This document shows positions 26,559 through 38,520 of a DNA stretch of 64,000 bases, piece by piece. Positions within the stretch are counted from its first letter, which is position 1. Each line of letters begins with the position of its first letter. The position numbers and the translations under genes are program-made. The notes beneath the pieces are model-generated. The model did no database searches. It worked only from the letters and a program-made list of their open reading frames with translations, and had not been told where the DNA came from. This DNA is from Cucumis sativus (lineage: Eukaryota; Streptophyta; Magnoliopsida; Cucurbitales; Cucurbitaceae): positions 28,676,408-28,740,407 of the forward strand of contig NC_026657.2 of NCBI RefSeq assembly GCF_000004075.3, given 5' to 3'.

Positions 26559-27169
26559 GCTCATTTCTGTATACGTGGACAGCACTCGAACAACGCATCT
26601 TATCGAATATGTTCATCTCTCTCTCTCTCTTTCTGATATATATATATATATATTTATATCTTTTCCCCTTTTGTGATGAATAATGATAAATAGTACATGA
26701 AATATTTATTTTAAGCTCTAGTTTTGAATATGATTAGTAATATAATTAAGCAAGAAAGGAGTGACAACGACAGAAGTCTTCATTTCAATTTCGAGAGCTG
26801 CTTCAGCATTACATCTCCATTTAAGAAATTAGAACAGTCAGACATTTCTTTAGGGAGGAAAAGAGGTACTAAGTTTATGGACTCTGTTGATCCAATTTTC
26901 TTTTGGGCCTTACATAATAGCCCACTGCTTTTACAGAGTTGTTTTTTCAGTGGGTCCATCCAGTTTTGGAATTTGCTTGGCCCCATGTTCCCTCATTTTC
27001 AAACTTTGCAAAATGAAACAGTATTAACACATCTTCACTCTTAGTCTAAGCTTCAAACTAGGAGAGAGAAAAGCATCCCATTTGGAGAAGAGCCACTGAA
27101 AATGTTGAATTCACCAAAAACAGAGGCATCCACAAAATCTTCATACATATCAGGTAGGTTAGCTTCATT
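26559..27169. other. Spacer between WRKY33 and FBL3
   Basis: About 600 bp with a (TA)n tract near 26640. It holds the distal WRKY33 promoter and the FBL3 3' UTR. Open frames here show no family resemblance. Confidence 0.5.
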
Positions 27170-30100
27170 CTAGAAGACAATTTGCATCTCATCTTCCAAT
27201 TGCATTTTCCAGCACTTAGGGTCCAACTCAGCCTGCCGATCATGTAAAAAGCTACTTAGGATCCCATAGTAGGGCATAAGATTGTTAAATATCCCCTAAA
27301 CATTGATTCAGGCTCCAATCCTTTTATATTCAACAAAAGAAGAAAAAAGGACAATTTTAATAGCCTAACATTGATTCGAGTTCAAAACTTTTATTCTTGT
27401 CGAGCACAAAATTCCTAAGGTTGATACGTGATTATATAGAAATCAGAATGCATTAACAAGTACCTGAAATATTTTCTCTCTCCACTCGAATGTGCATCCC
27501 CGGACTTCCAAGTGCTTAAGAAGACGTTCGGGTAGCAGAGCTTGAAACAGTGCATGAAGCTTCACTTTTGTTAGAGAACTATTTGCCAACAAGGCAGCTG
27601 CAACTCCACTTGGAGTTAATCTGTTTGTATGCAATACAGTCAAATGCTGAAGGCAGCCAAGGCTGGCGAGAGACAGAAGTCCCAGATCAGTAACCGAGCT
27701 ATAAGACAAATTTATCTGTTGAGAAATTAAAGAAGTTAATTATATGCTTTTCTACCTGTTCTACTTTGGGAAACAGTTAAAAGAGAGCAATGATCACCTG
27801 TCTGAGGTTTTGAGAGAAATGAGCAAGAGGGATCATGCCAGCATCATCAACATTGCAACACTTTTTTAAGTCTAGTCGCCTCAGTAACTTGCATCCTGCC
27901 ACAGCTTCAGCTAAGCCAAAAGATGTTATAAGTGGGCATCCACGAGCTTCTATTGTCTTTAGCCTTGAGCACTTACGAAGAGATGAAAATGACTTGTCGG
28001 TGATGTCCCGACAATATGCTATATTTATCATTTCAAGATCAGGGCAACCATGGATGATTGCCAAAAGGCCAGAATCAGTAATTCCTGCACACCTGATGAG
28101 GAAAAAAGAAGACAAAAACATAAAGTCAGTCCAGGTCCAAGTCCCTTAAATACAGAGAAGAAAAAATCATGAGAAGTCATAAACCTGTATAAATCTAGCT
28201 CCAAAAGCTTGGAGCAGCACGTGCCGATATGGCCAAGTCCCTCGTCATTAAGATTCAGACAAATTCCAAGCTTTAAGATGGAGAGCTTTGAACACCTAGA
28301 TAATGATCTCAAACCTGCATAGATTAGATATTGATGATAAGTATGCCACCAAATGCAGTCCACAATACAAGGAGATTCATAGCCAATAAGAAGAATCTTA
28401 AGGACCTTCATTATCGATTTCGTTGTCAGTTAAATCAAGCTCCTCAAGCAAATGACATCCTCGTCCAATCAGGATAAATCCTTCTCTGCTTACTAAGGAG
28501 CAAGACTCCATTTTTAGAGAAGTTAGGCTGGTACAAGAGTTGGTAAGATTTGAAATAGAAACATCAGTTATCTTGCGACAACAAGTTATGTCAAGCTTCT
28601 TCAAATCTTTGTGTTTCTTCAGGATGGAGATGAGACCTTCATCAGTCACACCAACACATTTGCTTAAGCTCAGGTCACTCAGTGATGCACAGCAATTTCC
28701 TATGGCTTCAAGTCCATCATAAGTAACAACACAGCCATCCAATTTGACTGATTGTAACATGGATAAGTTCTTTAAACTATTAGCCAGAGCAAGAGTCACC
28801 TAAACCATCAACAGAAAACAATATTACTTAATAAACAAGGAAATACAAAGAGGATCTAAAGTTAAAACATAGAGATTAAGTTGAAGGACTTACAGGAGAG
28901 CCATACGCTAATGTAAGCTGCTGTAAAGATGTTGTAGCGCGGGTCAGGGAAGATAGCCCAGTAGGACTAATATTCGGACAACTCGATACATCAAGTTTCT
29001 GTGGAAATTGAAATGTATGCCAATGTCATAATATGCTTTCAAGTGATGCACAAAAACCTGGAACATTATCAGGTTCTAGCAACAACTTTTAATTTTATAA
29101 ATGAGCTACTAAGCCAGAGTCTCTCAAACAAGGCCAATGGTTATATGAGCCAATAGGGAGCACAACTAAAAGAATAACTGCCTAAGTTCATTAAAATTTA
29201 CCTTTAAGGACTTGCATCCATATCTAATAACACCAAGGCAGTCATCATCTATGCCAAAGCATCCCTCTAACACCAAATCTTCAAGATACTTGAGCTTTAA
29301 TATGGATGGTAAACATTTTTCTGTGATCTGACAAGGAAAAAAAGAAAGGAGCACCAATGTTCATATACCTAACGAAAAGTTAAACACTCGTTGAGCATAA
29401 AACTCAGCCACAAGTAACAACTGAAGCCCCAAAAGCCAGGAATTCAATAACAATCAACACAAAGCTAATTCATGAACTGGATATTACGCTGAAAAATGTA
29501 TATATTCTCTCACTCCATAATTAAAAATAAATATATATATATGAAAGAAAAACCCATTCAATGCCAAGACAAAGCAAACTACCTGCATATAGGAGAGATC
29601 CAAACCACGAATTTGTTCACACTTAACAGCGATCAAACCGACCCCCAAATCTCCAATACTCATACACCACTTTAAGCTAATGAATCTCAATTTGGTGCAT
29701 CCAACTGCAATACACCCAATCCCCATATCCGTTATCAATTTACACCTCCCCAACCACAGCTTCTCAAGATTTTTGGCTTTAGCTAAAGCCACCGCCGCGG
29801 CATCTCTAAGCTCCGTTGCGTTGGACAAGTCGATTTCCACCAAATTTGTACAATTCGTAGCCAAACTCAACAACCCAGTAGCCGAAAAGAATTTAGACCT
29901 GGAAAGGTCTAGAGAACGAAGCTTAGAGTTGCAGGCCTTAGAAATGATGACCAAGGAGGCATCGGTGACGCGAGGGGAGAGGGAAAAATCAAGATGGGTT
30001 AATTGCGTATAACGTTGAAGCACAGAAGGAAGATGCTCAGAACGAAGAGGTTTGAGGATTTTGCGGTGCTTTGCTTCGACATAGTAGAATGACTTGCAGG

Positions 30101-30221
30101 TTAAGGAGAAGGATTTGAGATCAATTGGATTAGAGGTGAGTAAGTCGAGGATGGAAAAAATGATTTCATCAGAAATCAGATCAAAAGGGTTTGTGTGTTC
30201 AATGAATTTCTGCCTCTTCAT
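27170..30221 (-). CDS. FBL3: F-box/LRR-repeat protein 3
   Basis: A predicted substrate-recognition subunit of an SCF ubiquitin ligase, 667 residues, eight exons: 29583-30221, 29202-29327, 28894-28998, 28406-28799, 28185-28314, 27798-28092, 27464-27715 and 27170-27232. An F-box is near residues 10-55 ([34 protein letters not shown]). About 18 cysteine-containing LRRs follow, with repeated patterns such as [19 protein letters not shown] and [17 protein letters not shown]. The last 21-codon exon ([15 protein letters not shown]) is easily missed, because reading through its donor gives an early stop. Length and ending agree with Arabidopsis FBL3 (At5g01720, about 665 residues by recall). The target protein is unknown. 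Confidence 0.93.
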
Positions 30222-32861
30222 GGCTTGAGAAGAAGGAAATATTTTTGCGTCTAAACTCTAAAGAAAAGAAAAACCCATATTATAAAACAAAAAAAATGGA
30301 GAAGGAAAAAGAAAGCGAGAAGTCTGTGAAGAACTGGTTGAATCTGAGGCGTTGGCTAGAAAATCGGAATGTTAGGAACCGGGAAGAACGAGACCAACTA
30401 CTTCCTCAGATGGAGCGATTAACTGTTAACGGAAAATACTGATTACAAGGTTTCGGGATACCAACGTCCAATACCCATGGGATTAAGGAAGAGAAAGATT
30501 CCTAATTACGTTACTACCCTCACAACGTCGATGATACGCTAATTTTATAAATATTACTACTCCCATTTTTAATATAATAATAATAACAATAAATAATATC
30601 TAAATTTCTCGGGTGTAAGTAGGAGAGAAATAGAGATTTCTAGAGTAATCAATTTATGAAAAATAATAGTAATAAGAATAAAAATGGAGGAGGGTATGTT
30701 GGTAATTTAAAAGGAGAAGGAGGTCCGTACCGGAGAAAAAGGACAGGAAGGACTGAGTGGAAAGTAGAAGAAAAAAGAAGGTGGGGTTAATAATGTAATT
30801 TGGGAAAGAAGACGTCGTAATCAGGAGGAGTCATCCAGTGGAGGAGTATGCGAGGAAGGAGGGATTCAATTTCAAAGTGCATACAACCTGTACGATCGAA
30901 GAAACGGCAGACCTAACAAAAAAAAAAAAAAAAAGAAAAGGGTTTGAGTTTGATATTATATAAGAATATGAGAGAGAGAATAAAGAAAAGAAAAAAAAAA
31001 AGGAGGAGTTTTAGGGTGGGGGAAGGGGAGAAGGAGAGAAAATGGATGAGTCAAAATGAAAGGGAAAGGGAAAGGGAAAAATGGCCGTACTTATTGTAGT
31101 TGGTGGTGCTGTGGGCAGCCATAGTACCGACCTTACTCAGATAAGAACGGTGAGAGATGAAAGCGTCAAAAGTGGGCTAACATTTGGGCCCCCACCATTT
31201 CCCATTCTCTCTCTCTTAAAATTAAATAAATATATATAATTAATATTCTCTTTTTTTTTTCTTTTTTTACAAAATGTATATATATAAATGTTAGATTAAG
31301 CTGAAACAGGTGTCATTCTAAACAGAATAAATTCTAAAGTAATTCCTACTTTCATGTCACTTTATCATTTTCCATTTCACTAAATTCTTATACTCCTAAT
31401 TTTCTACATGCAAAATAATATAAGAAAGTATCAACAAAACATAAATAATAAACACGTTTTGAAAACTAGTAAATGTTTATTAATTCATTAATTACACTAT
31501 CAACAAACGTTTTTATAAAAAAATCTTGTTTATAATAGTATAATAAATTTTTGCAAATGTAACTTAACTGATTTCAATGTGCGTCAATGAATGAAGATTT
31601 TGAAAGGAGATGGAAGTGTAAAAGGAGATGTGGTGTGGAGATAGATGGGGATTTCTAGATTTTATTCCAACGCCAGACCTGGTGAAGGCACCAACTGCAC
31701 CTCCCGGCCCCAACCTCCCTATCTCTCTATTCATTCTTTTTGCCTTTTCTATTTTTTTCTTCCTCTACCAATATTTTAATGTAACCCCTAATTTCTTCTT
31801 TTTATTACAAATACTATTCATGTCTTTGTCATTCTTTTTTAAATTAATATCACTAATAATCTCTTAACCATTCGATTCAAATTGGTTAATTAATTAAACT
31901 ACTTTTCTTGTTGTACATTTCTTGCAATCTCATCTTCTTCTTCTTTTTTCTTTTTATGAGACATTGCAAATTTTGTAGGAATAATTTTTTTTTGAAGCCA
32001 TGTGATCTCGGTTCTATTCAATTGTTTTATATTTTCAACTTATCTCAATACATTGTCTAATATTAATATTATGATTAATTAATAATAATTCAAAATGCAA
32101 GAATCTTATGTCATGGCTAATCAATTGAAACCATTAATACAGTTTTTTCACATAGCTCAAACAAACACCCTATTAATTAAACCCAAAAGAAATATAATCT
32201 TAATTGTAATTCTTTTTGGATATGGATTTGGATGGTTTCCAATTGATGTGGTAGTGAAGAAGCCACCATGATTGTGTTGTTTTATTTTTTTAATTTCCAA
32301 ATGTACAAAGTCAATGGTCAGCTACGTAATCATTTTTGCCAAAGAGAAATTAGTACGGATAACACCTAGACTATACTCACCCATTTATAATATTATTTTC
32401 ATTCATTTCAATTTTTCATTTTTCTTCTTCAAACTTTATAAACTCAATATTTTAATTTAACTCATAAGGTGTACTGTACGGTTGGAATTAGAAGAGGTCG
32501 TTATGACCGTTCGCTTCTTCTTCCTTCCAACTTCCACACCGTTGGTTTTGGTCTCCCAAGAGCCAATTCAAACCCTTTTCTAAAATAATAATAATAGTAT
32601 GATTGTTGTACCGTACAATTTAATTTAATTTGTTGTAAACAAAGTTTTCAAAAATATATAGCTTGCAGAATAATTTAAGGTTGCACCAATAAAACAAACC
32701 GTTTGGGATTGAATTGATTGTGTTAAAGTAACTTTTTATTACTATCAATGTTGGTATCAAAAATTTGAACAAGGAGGAGGAAAATAAGATATACTACGAT
32801 GACTAAATAGATCCTCCAAACTCTACAAAATTGCATATGAATTAATTTAAGGTGAAAATTT
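30222..32861. other. Spacer and FBL3 promoter
   Basis: About 2.6 kb, purine-rich on the plus strand from 30.6 to 31.1 kb (GGAAAGGGAAAGGG runs), then AT-rich. It contains the FBL3 promoter and the PPR gene 3' flank. A short frame at 30245-30442 lies in the FBL3 leader and is not supported as coding. Confidence 0.55.
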
Positions 32862-34928
32862 TCACCAATAGTCTCTACAAGAACAAGAGCCGTCAATAAA
32901 TGTATGGAACCGATTGGTATCCCTTATGATAATCTCTCTTTTAGTGATCTTAGAAATGAGCTTTATGGCATCGTGGCAATCACCACATACGCGAAGGTTT
33001 TTAACAACGCGAATAACATGATTTGGAGGAGAGGCTATCAAACCAAAAGCCACAGCTAGCTTCTCACTGTGGTAACCAAGGAAATGTTCCTTCTCCTCCT
33101 CTTCTATGTCGAAAAGAACAAACTCTGTAGTTGGTACATGACCAACTGCTTTCAATTCTCTACCTAATTCATCAAGTTTTGCATATATTTTCTCCGATAA
33201 CCAATGTGATTTGTCACCTACCAGAAACTCGTGAACAATTCCATCTATCTCAATCCAACTGCAGGCACGGATCTTCTGAATCTGCTGTTCCTTCATTGTT
33301 GACCGTATCTTTTCGGCTTCCTCCCATCGATGATTTCCAGAGTAAATATTTGATAACTGAACATAGTTTCCTGAGTTCCATGGCTCTAATTCAATAAGCT
33401 TTTTCAGTACTTGCTCAGCCAAGTGGGTATCTTTGTGCAATTTACATCCACCCAACAATGCACCCCAAACAACCGCATTAGGCTTCATTGGCATGTTGTT
33501 TATCAACTGATGAGCCTCATTTAATAACCCTGCACGCCCAAGCAAATCCACCATACATCCGTAATGCTCGATGGAAGGGGTTAATGAGAATACTCGCTTC
33601 ATGTTATTGAAAAATTGACGCCCCTCATTGACAAAACCGCCATGAGTGCACCCACAGAGCAGGCCAATAAAGGTGTTTTCATCAGGCCGAATTCCATGTT
33701 TCTCCACAAGACTGAACAATGAAAATACAGCTTTGGCATGCCCGTTCATGGAGAGACCCACCATCATGGCATTCCAAACTACACGGTCTTTCCTTTTCAT
33801 CGCTGTGAAGATTTCCCAAGCTTGAGTGACGCTACCACATTTGGAGTACATGTCAATCAAAGCTGTACCGAGGACGGGATTTGACAAGAACTCATTTCTA
33901 TCCATCAGGCTGCTAGCCCAGATGCCTAAATCTAAAGCTCCCAATGTTGCACAAGCAGACAGAACACCAACCATCGTATAACAATCAGGCTTCAAATTCT
34001 CAGACTGCATTTGAAAGAAAAGATCTAGCGCTTGTTGAGGCAATCCATTGAATGCATAGCCTTGAATCATTGTACTCCAAGAAACAATATCTTTCTCTGG
34101 CATGGCACTAAAGATAAGATTTGCTCGCTCCAAGTTTCCACACTTGACATACATATCCAACAAAGAAGTAGCCACAAAAACATTCCTCCCCATACCACTA
34201 TCACTTATATATCTATCAATCCACTCGCCACTTGTACAATCACCAAGCCTAGCACAGGCAGCCAGGACCTTGACTAGAGAGAAGCTGTCGGGCTTTAATC
34301 CCATTTCAAGTAGTTTTTTAAATGCACCAATAGCTTCTCTAAAGTGGCCAGAGCTTATATATCCAGTGATTATAGCAGTCCAAGAGACCACATTTTTGTC
34401 AGGAATATCATCAAACACCTTGAGTGCATCGTCAAAATTATCACACTTAACATAGAGAGAAAGCAAACTGGTCTTCACAAACACATCATGATCATAACCT
34501 GCTTTCACCAAGAGGGAGTGAATCTTCAATCCCAATCGAACATCCAATTTCCTAGCACAAGCTTTCAAAACAAAAGGGATTGTGAAATTGTTGGGTAAGA
34601 ATCCCCCTCCACGCATCGACCCATAAAGATGGATAGCGTCATCGAAACAATCCTTGGAAACCAAGCCACGGATCATGGTATTCCAGAGGAAAATGTTGGG
34701 CTCTTTAACTTGAGAAAATACGAGTTTAGAGTAATTTGTGGAACCAAAATCTAAGGCACAACAAAGAATCAGGTTGAGAAGGTAGTTATCTTGGTCGAGG
34801 TGAAGGCGGAGAAGGCGGGCATGGATATGCTTGAGCTGGTTGAAGAAGTTGAGGCCATTGGAGAGGTAATTCTTGATCTCTAATGCCTTGGAGAAGACGG
34901 GAGAAGTTGGACTGGTGAGAATGGTCAT
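32862..34928 (-). CDS. DYW-type pentatricopeptide repeat protein
   Basis: An intronless PLS-class PPR protein of 688 residues. The first ATG is at 34928 ([12 protein letters not shown]). Tandem repeats of the kinds [25 protein letters not shown] and [13 protein letters not shown] run through most of the protein. The E and E+ region follows ([19 protein letters not shown]), then a DYW deaminase domain with [12 protein letters not shown], whose HxE motif supplies a zinc ligand and the catalytic Glu, then [12 protein letters not shown] and the terminal DYW. Such proteins enter plastids or mitochondria and perform C-to-U RNA editing. I recall the closest Arabidopsis protein as At3g08820. No clear transit peptide can be assigned by eye. 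The edited site cannot be told from sequence alone. Confidence 0.93.
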   Translation of the reverse strand: MTILTSPTSPVFSKALEIKNYLSNGLNFFNQLKHIHARLLRLHLDQDNYLLNLILCCALDFGSTNYSKLVFSQVKEPNIFLWNTMIRGLVSKDCFDDAIHLYGSMRGGGFLPNNFTIPFVLKACARKLDVRLGLKIHSLLVKAGYDHDVFVKTSLLSLYVKCDNFDDALKVFDDIPDKNVVSWTAIITGYISSGHFREAIGAFKKLLEMGLKPDSFSLVKVLAACARLGDCTSGEWIDRYISDSGMGRNVFVATSLLDMYVKCGNLERANLIFSAMPEKDIVSWSTMIQGYAFNGLPQQALDLFFQMQSENLKPDCYTMVGVLSACATLGALDLGIWASSLMDRNEFLSNPVLGTALIDMYSKCGSVTQAWEIFTAMKRKDRVVWNAMMVGLSMNGHAKAVFSLFSLVEKHGIRPDENTFIGLLCGCTHGGFVNEGRQFFNNMKRVFSLTPSIEHYGCMVDLLGRAGLLNEAHQLINNMPMKPNAVVWGALLGGCKLHKDTHLAEQVLKKLIELEPWNSGNYVQLSNIYSGNHRWEEAEKIRSTMKEQQIQKIRACSWIEIDGIVHEFLVGDKSHWLSEKIYAKLDELGRELKAVGHVPTTEFVLFDIEEEEKEHFLGYHSEKLAVAFGLIASPPNHVIRVVKNLRVCGDCHDAIKLISKITKREIIIRDTNRFHTFIDGSCSCRDYW

Positions 34929-36698
34929 CAAGAACCGTGTCGCTTTCAGTGAATCTTACAGCTACAAAACACCTACTGATATATAATTTAAAATTTTAAA
35001 TACATCCCCTTAAATAATCTCTCTTTCTTCAATCCTTTACGGAAATTTCCCAAACATCAACGCACCCCTCAGCCTTTATTTTCAAGGAAAGTTGGGGTTT
35101 TTTTTTTTTTTTTTTAAATAACAATAAATTGTAGAAGCACTTCGTTTATTATTTTTCTTCTTGAGATAATGTTATTTGTATTTCATTTATTTAAGATTTT
35201 AAGTACAATTAAACTTCTAAATCTCTTTAATTAATTAGTCGAGACATGTATATTATTTAGTTAAGTAATGATCAATTATAATATTAATCTATAACCTATT
35301 ACCATTAACTTATATATTAATCAACCCTTATTCTAGAATATCACTGATTTACTGTCACTTAATAAATTACTGATAAATCTTAGCAACGATGATGATAATT
35401 AGCATAACCTCTTATCCTAAAAACGTGTACTTAAAAAAAAAAAGACTTTGGTTTATAGTTGACGATGTCACCTTCACATCTCAAATTCAATTATTTTCCA
35501 GAGGTGGAGCCAAAGCATTGTATGGTAGTGTGGGTTAAATTTTCCACGACTCTCAACTTTTATTTCTAAAATCAATCAGAAACAAAACAATAAATAAATG
35601 CATTTCCCATTTCTTTTAACTTGAATTAAATGCAATATACATATATATAGTGATTAATCTAATCTTGTCTCTCTAGAAAAGGAAAATGACAATAAAAGAA
35701 AGGTGTTACACGGTAGCAAGAAGGAAAAAGGGAAGACAGGTAGAAGCATAGTTGGAAAGACTTAAGGCTGTGCTTAATAGGAGAATTTGAGATAGCAACT
35801 AAAAAAGTTCAAAATTTGGACATGTATGCAAAAATCAAAAGAAAATCTCCTGCAGACAATAAAAAGTGGTAACCTAAACAGAAAATGAAAAATGAATAGA
35901 AGATTTAGGTAATTAGACCACATGAAAGTGTGATAAATTGCTTGAAGAGTAAAGGTAAAATCAAAGCATATTACATCCTTCAAATCCAACAATCAGGAAG
36001 CAACTATGCGTAGAGCTACAAAGATAGCTGACCAAGAAGAGTTTCCACAGTGAAAACCACATCCTACAAAATCAAGAGATAAAAACCCGATCAAAAGTGT
36101 TATTTGAGCAAAGCAATTCGAGGAGAACAGGGCAAGCAAGGTCATTTTCAACCACAGAATCGACCCAGAATTAAAATATCCACCATTAAATCCATAAATA
36201 GAAGAGTTCAACATCAATATCAACAATTTTATTTTTTATAAATATGGGATTGTCTGGGCTAGTTCACACACCTCGACTAATCTCATGGAACAACTAATGT
36301 TAACAATCAATCAGCATGTTTTATTTGTACTCATACAATATTAAAAAATAACAGATATCATCAATTAACCAGCCGAAGTATAGAAACAAATACCTAAGAT
36401 CTATAACTTAATATGAGTAGACATAATTATTAAAGTCAACTGATTCCAATATCCACCATGCAATATTGAAATCCTTATATCATGTGAACATTATAATCCT
36501 TCGAATCAACCATAGCACAGTTTCAACTAATTGCACATTCATATGAAGAGAAAATTACAATCTGTAATAAGTGAATTTGAAGGACTGCAACATATTAAAT
36601 CATAGCAATGTTTTCACCATGCGGCTAAGTTGTCTTAGGAACAGCAGATGGATTGGTAAAAAGACATGAAAACGTATTTAGAGAATAAAACAATCATT
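34929..36698. other. Spacer, AT-rich
   Basis: PPR promoter and distal 3' flank of the Sel1 gene. It contains a long poly-T run near 35.1 kb. Small minus-strand frames at 35.77-36.23 kb are hydrophobic low-complexity and not supported. Confidence 0.5.
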
Positions 36699-37493
36699 CT
36701 TTAGGATCGTCAGCACAAATTGCATAACACGATCAACACCCAAAGGATGTTTAGCATATTGAACAACAAAGAAGTGACACGTAATAAGGTAGAAGATCCT
36801 TTTGTCATCGGAGTTTGTGACCTACAACAATTAACTCCAATGAACTTAATATTCATAATCATCTAAGATCCCTCCCCCAAAATCATCCAAGGAGGTCGGA
36901 ATAATAACAGGATATAGGAAAGAAAAGCTAAAAGTTAAGATTGGTGTGCCCTATCCACATCCTTTAGGATCTTCGGCACAAATTGCATAACATGATCAAT
37001 GCCCAAAGGATGTTTAGCATCTTGAACAATAAACAACTGACACGTAACCTCTAAGGCTCTAGGATAGAAGATCCTTTTGTCGTCAGAGTTTATGACCAAC
37101 AATTATCAACTTCAATGAACTTAATATTCATGATCATCTAAGATACCCTCCCTCAACATCACCCAAGGAGGTTGGAACAATAACTGGATATAGGGAAGCA
37201 AAGCTAAAAATTATGATTCGGGTATCCTATTCATCCTTTAGGATCCTCAGCACGAATTGTATAACACAATCACTGCCCAAAGGATGTTTAGCATCTTGAA
37301 CGGCACACATAACCTCTAAGGCTCTAGGGTAGAAGATCCTTTGCTGCCAGAGTTTATGACCTACAACTATTAACTTTGATGAACTTAATATTCGCATAAT
37401 CATCTAAGATCCCCTCACCCAAAATCATCCAAGGAGGTTGGAACAATAACTAATCTAGGGAAAAAAAGCTAAACATTATGATTGGCGCGTCCA
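36699..37493 (-). repeat. Three tandem copies of a ~265-bp unit
   Basis: Units begin with CTTTAGGATC at about 36699, 36962 and 37236 (periods 263 and 274 bp), each diverged by point changes and small indels. On the minus strand each unit keeps an open frame of about 35 codons with AKHPLG in all three, and FYPRALEV in two. That conserved frame hints at an ancestral exon or gene fragment; no family was recognised. The array lies downstream of the Sel1 gene and may be in its 3' transcript. Confidence 0.8.
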
Positions 37494-37787
37494 AGGGTTT
37501 AGAAGGAAGCACCGAGTGTTTATATATGACACAAACACATAGTAGCATAGTTGTAAAACTTTAATCACTCGAGCTGAATCCCGAAGCACTTGTTCAGTGA
37601 GCAAAAATGTCATATATTGCCAACTTTATCATTTTTATTAGTGCATTTTCACGTGTGCAAGAAAGAATAATTGATGCCACACATAAAGACAAAGAATAAC
37701 AAGTTAAATTGCTAAAAAGACATGTTGTGGAGGAGATACCAGTGGTTGTTTTGACATGACATAGAGAAATCAGCAACACTGGTGTAG

Positions 37788-38520
37788 TTAAGAATCACGA
37801 GTCAATTCATCTGAATCTGAATCACTGGCATTATAGCCTATTGTAATCAATGTGAGCTTATGAAATTAGCAAGAGATGTTCAAGGAGGATGGATAAGATA
37901 AGGAAAAGACATTAACAAATAAGAGATTTATATTGTAACAATCAACCTGGATGTTTATCACTAACTTTCCAGACGGACGATCGACTTCTTGATGCTTTTG
38001 TCATCCAAATTCTTCCCTAAAATCAATAGTAAACAAACTATAAAAAATCCATTAACCCAACTCTCGAACAATTGATGATCTTAAGACATCCTCAAATTCA
38101 CAAAAAAAAAATCTAGAAATTATAAAGAACCAAAAACCACGGAGAAAACTGAGAACTATTTTTAGCCGAAACATAACAGACTTTTACAGTACATACGATA
38201 CACACGGTTGACCAATAATACCCAAAAACATCTACATAAGCGGAAGATTTTCGAGAAGTGAAGTAAATTAGGCATGATTTTTGGAGGAATTGATAAAGCA
38301 ATGGGATCTAAATAAATTGATGGGGGAAGAAATTGACCTTCTGAGCATCTCGAGGAACCCCATAACCGCTATAATACATTTGACCCACCAAGACCTGCAT
38401 GTTGATATCGCCAGCTTTGGCTTCCTTCAAAGTGTCCTTGAACCATCTTTTGACGCAATCAGAAACAACCTCTGATAAAGGAACGCGATTCAAGGCCTCT
38501 GTTGCTCCGCTAATCTCCAT
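37788..38520 (-). CDS. Small Sel1-repeat protein, 100 aa
   Basis: A short protein in three in-phase exons (38338-38520, 37947-38016, 37788-37837) starting MEISGATEALNRVPL. It holds one Sel1-like repeat, with AKAGDINMQVLVGQMYYSGY, GVPRDAQ and GRIWMTKAS across the first splice junction. It ends in an acidic, serine-rich tail (NASDSDSDELTRDS). Sel1 repeats are helical pairs related to TPRs that hold protein partners; this protein has too few to form a solenoid alone. Plant annotations call such genes HCP-like or TPR-like. Partner and location are unknown. The small exons make it easy to miss, but splice sites and phases all agree. Confidence 0.85.

Noticed and set aside
30245-30442. 65-codon plus frame upstream of FBL3
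   Set aside because: Lys/Glu-rich low-complexity sequence in a purine-rich leader, with no homologue recognised.
35774-36226. Two hydrophobic minus frames
   Set aside because: AT-rich chance frames downstream of the Sel1 gene, with no conserved motif.
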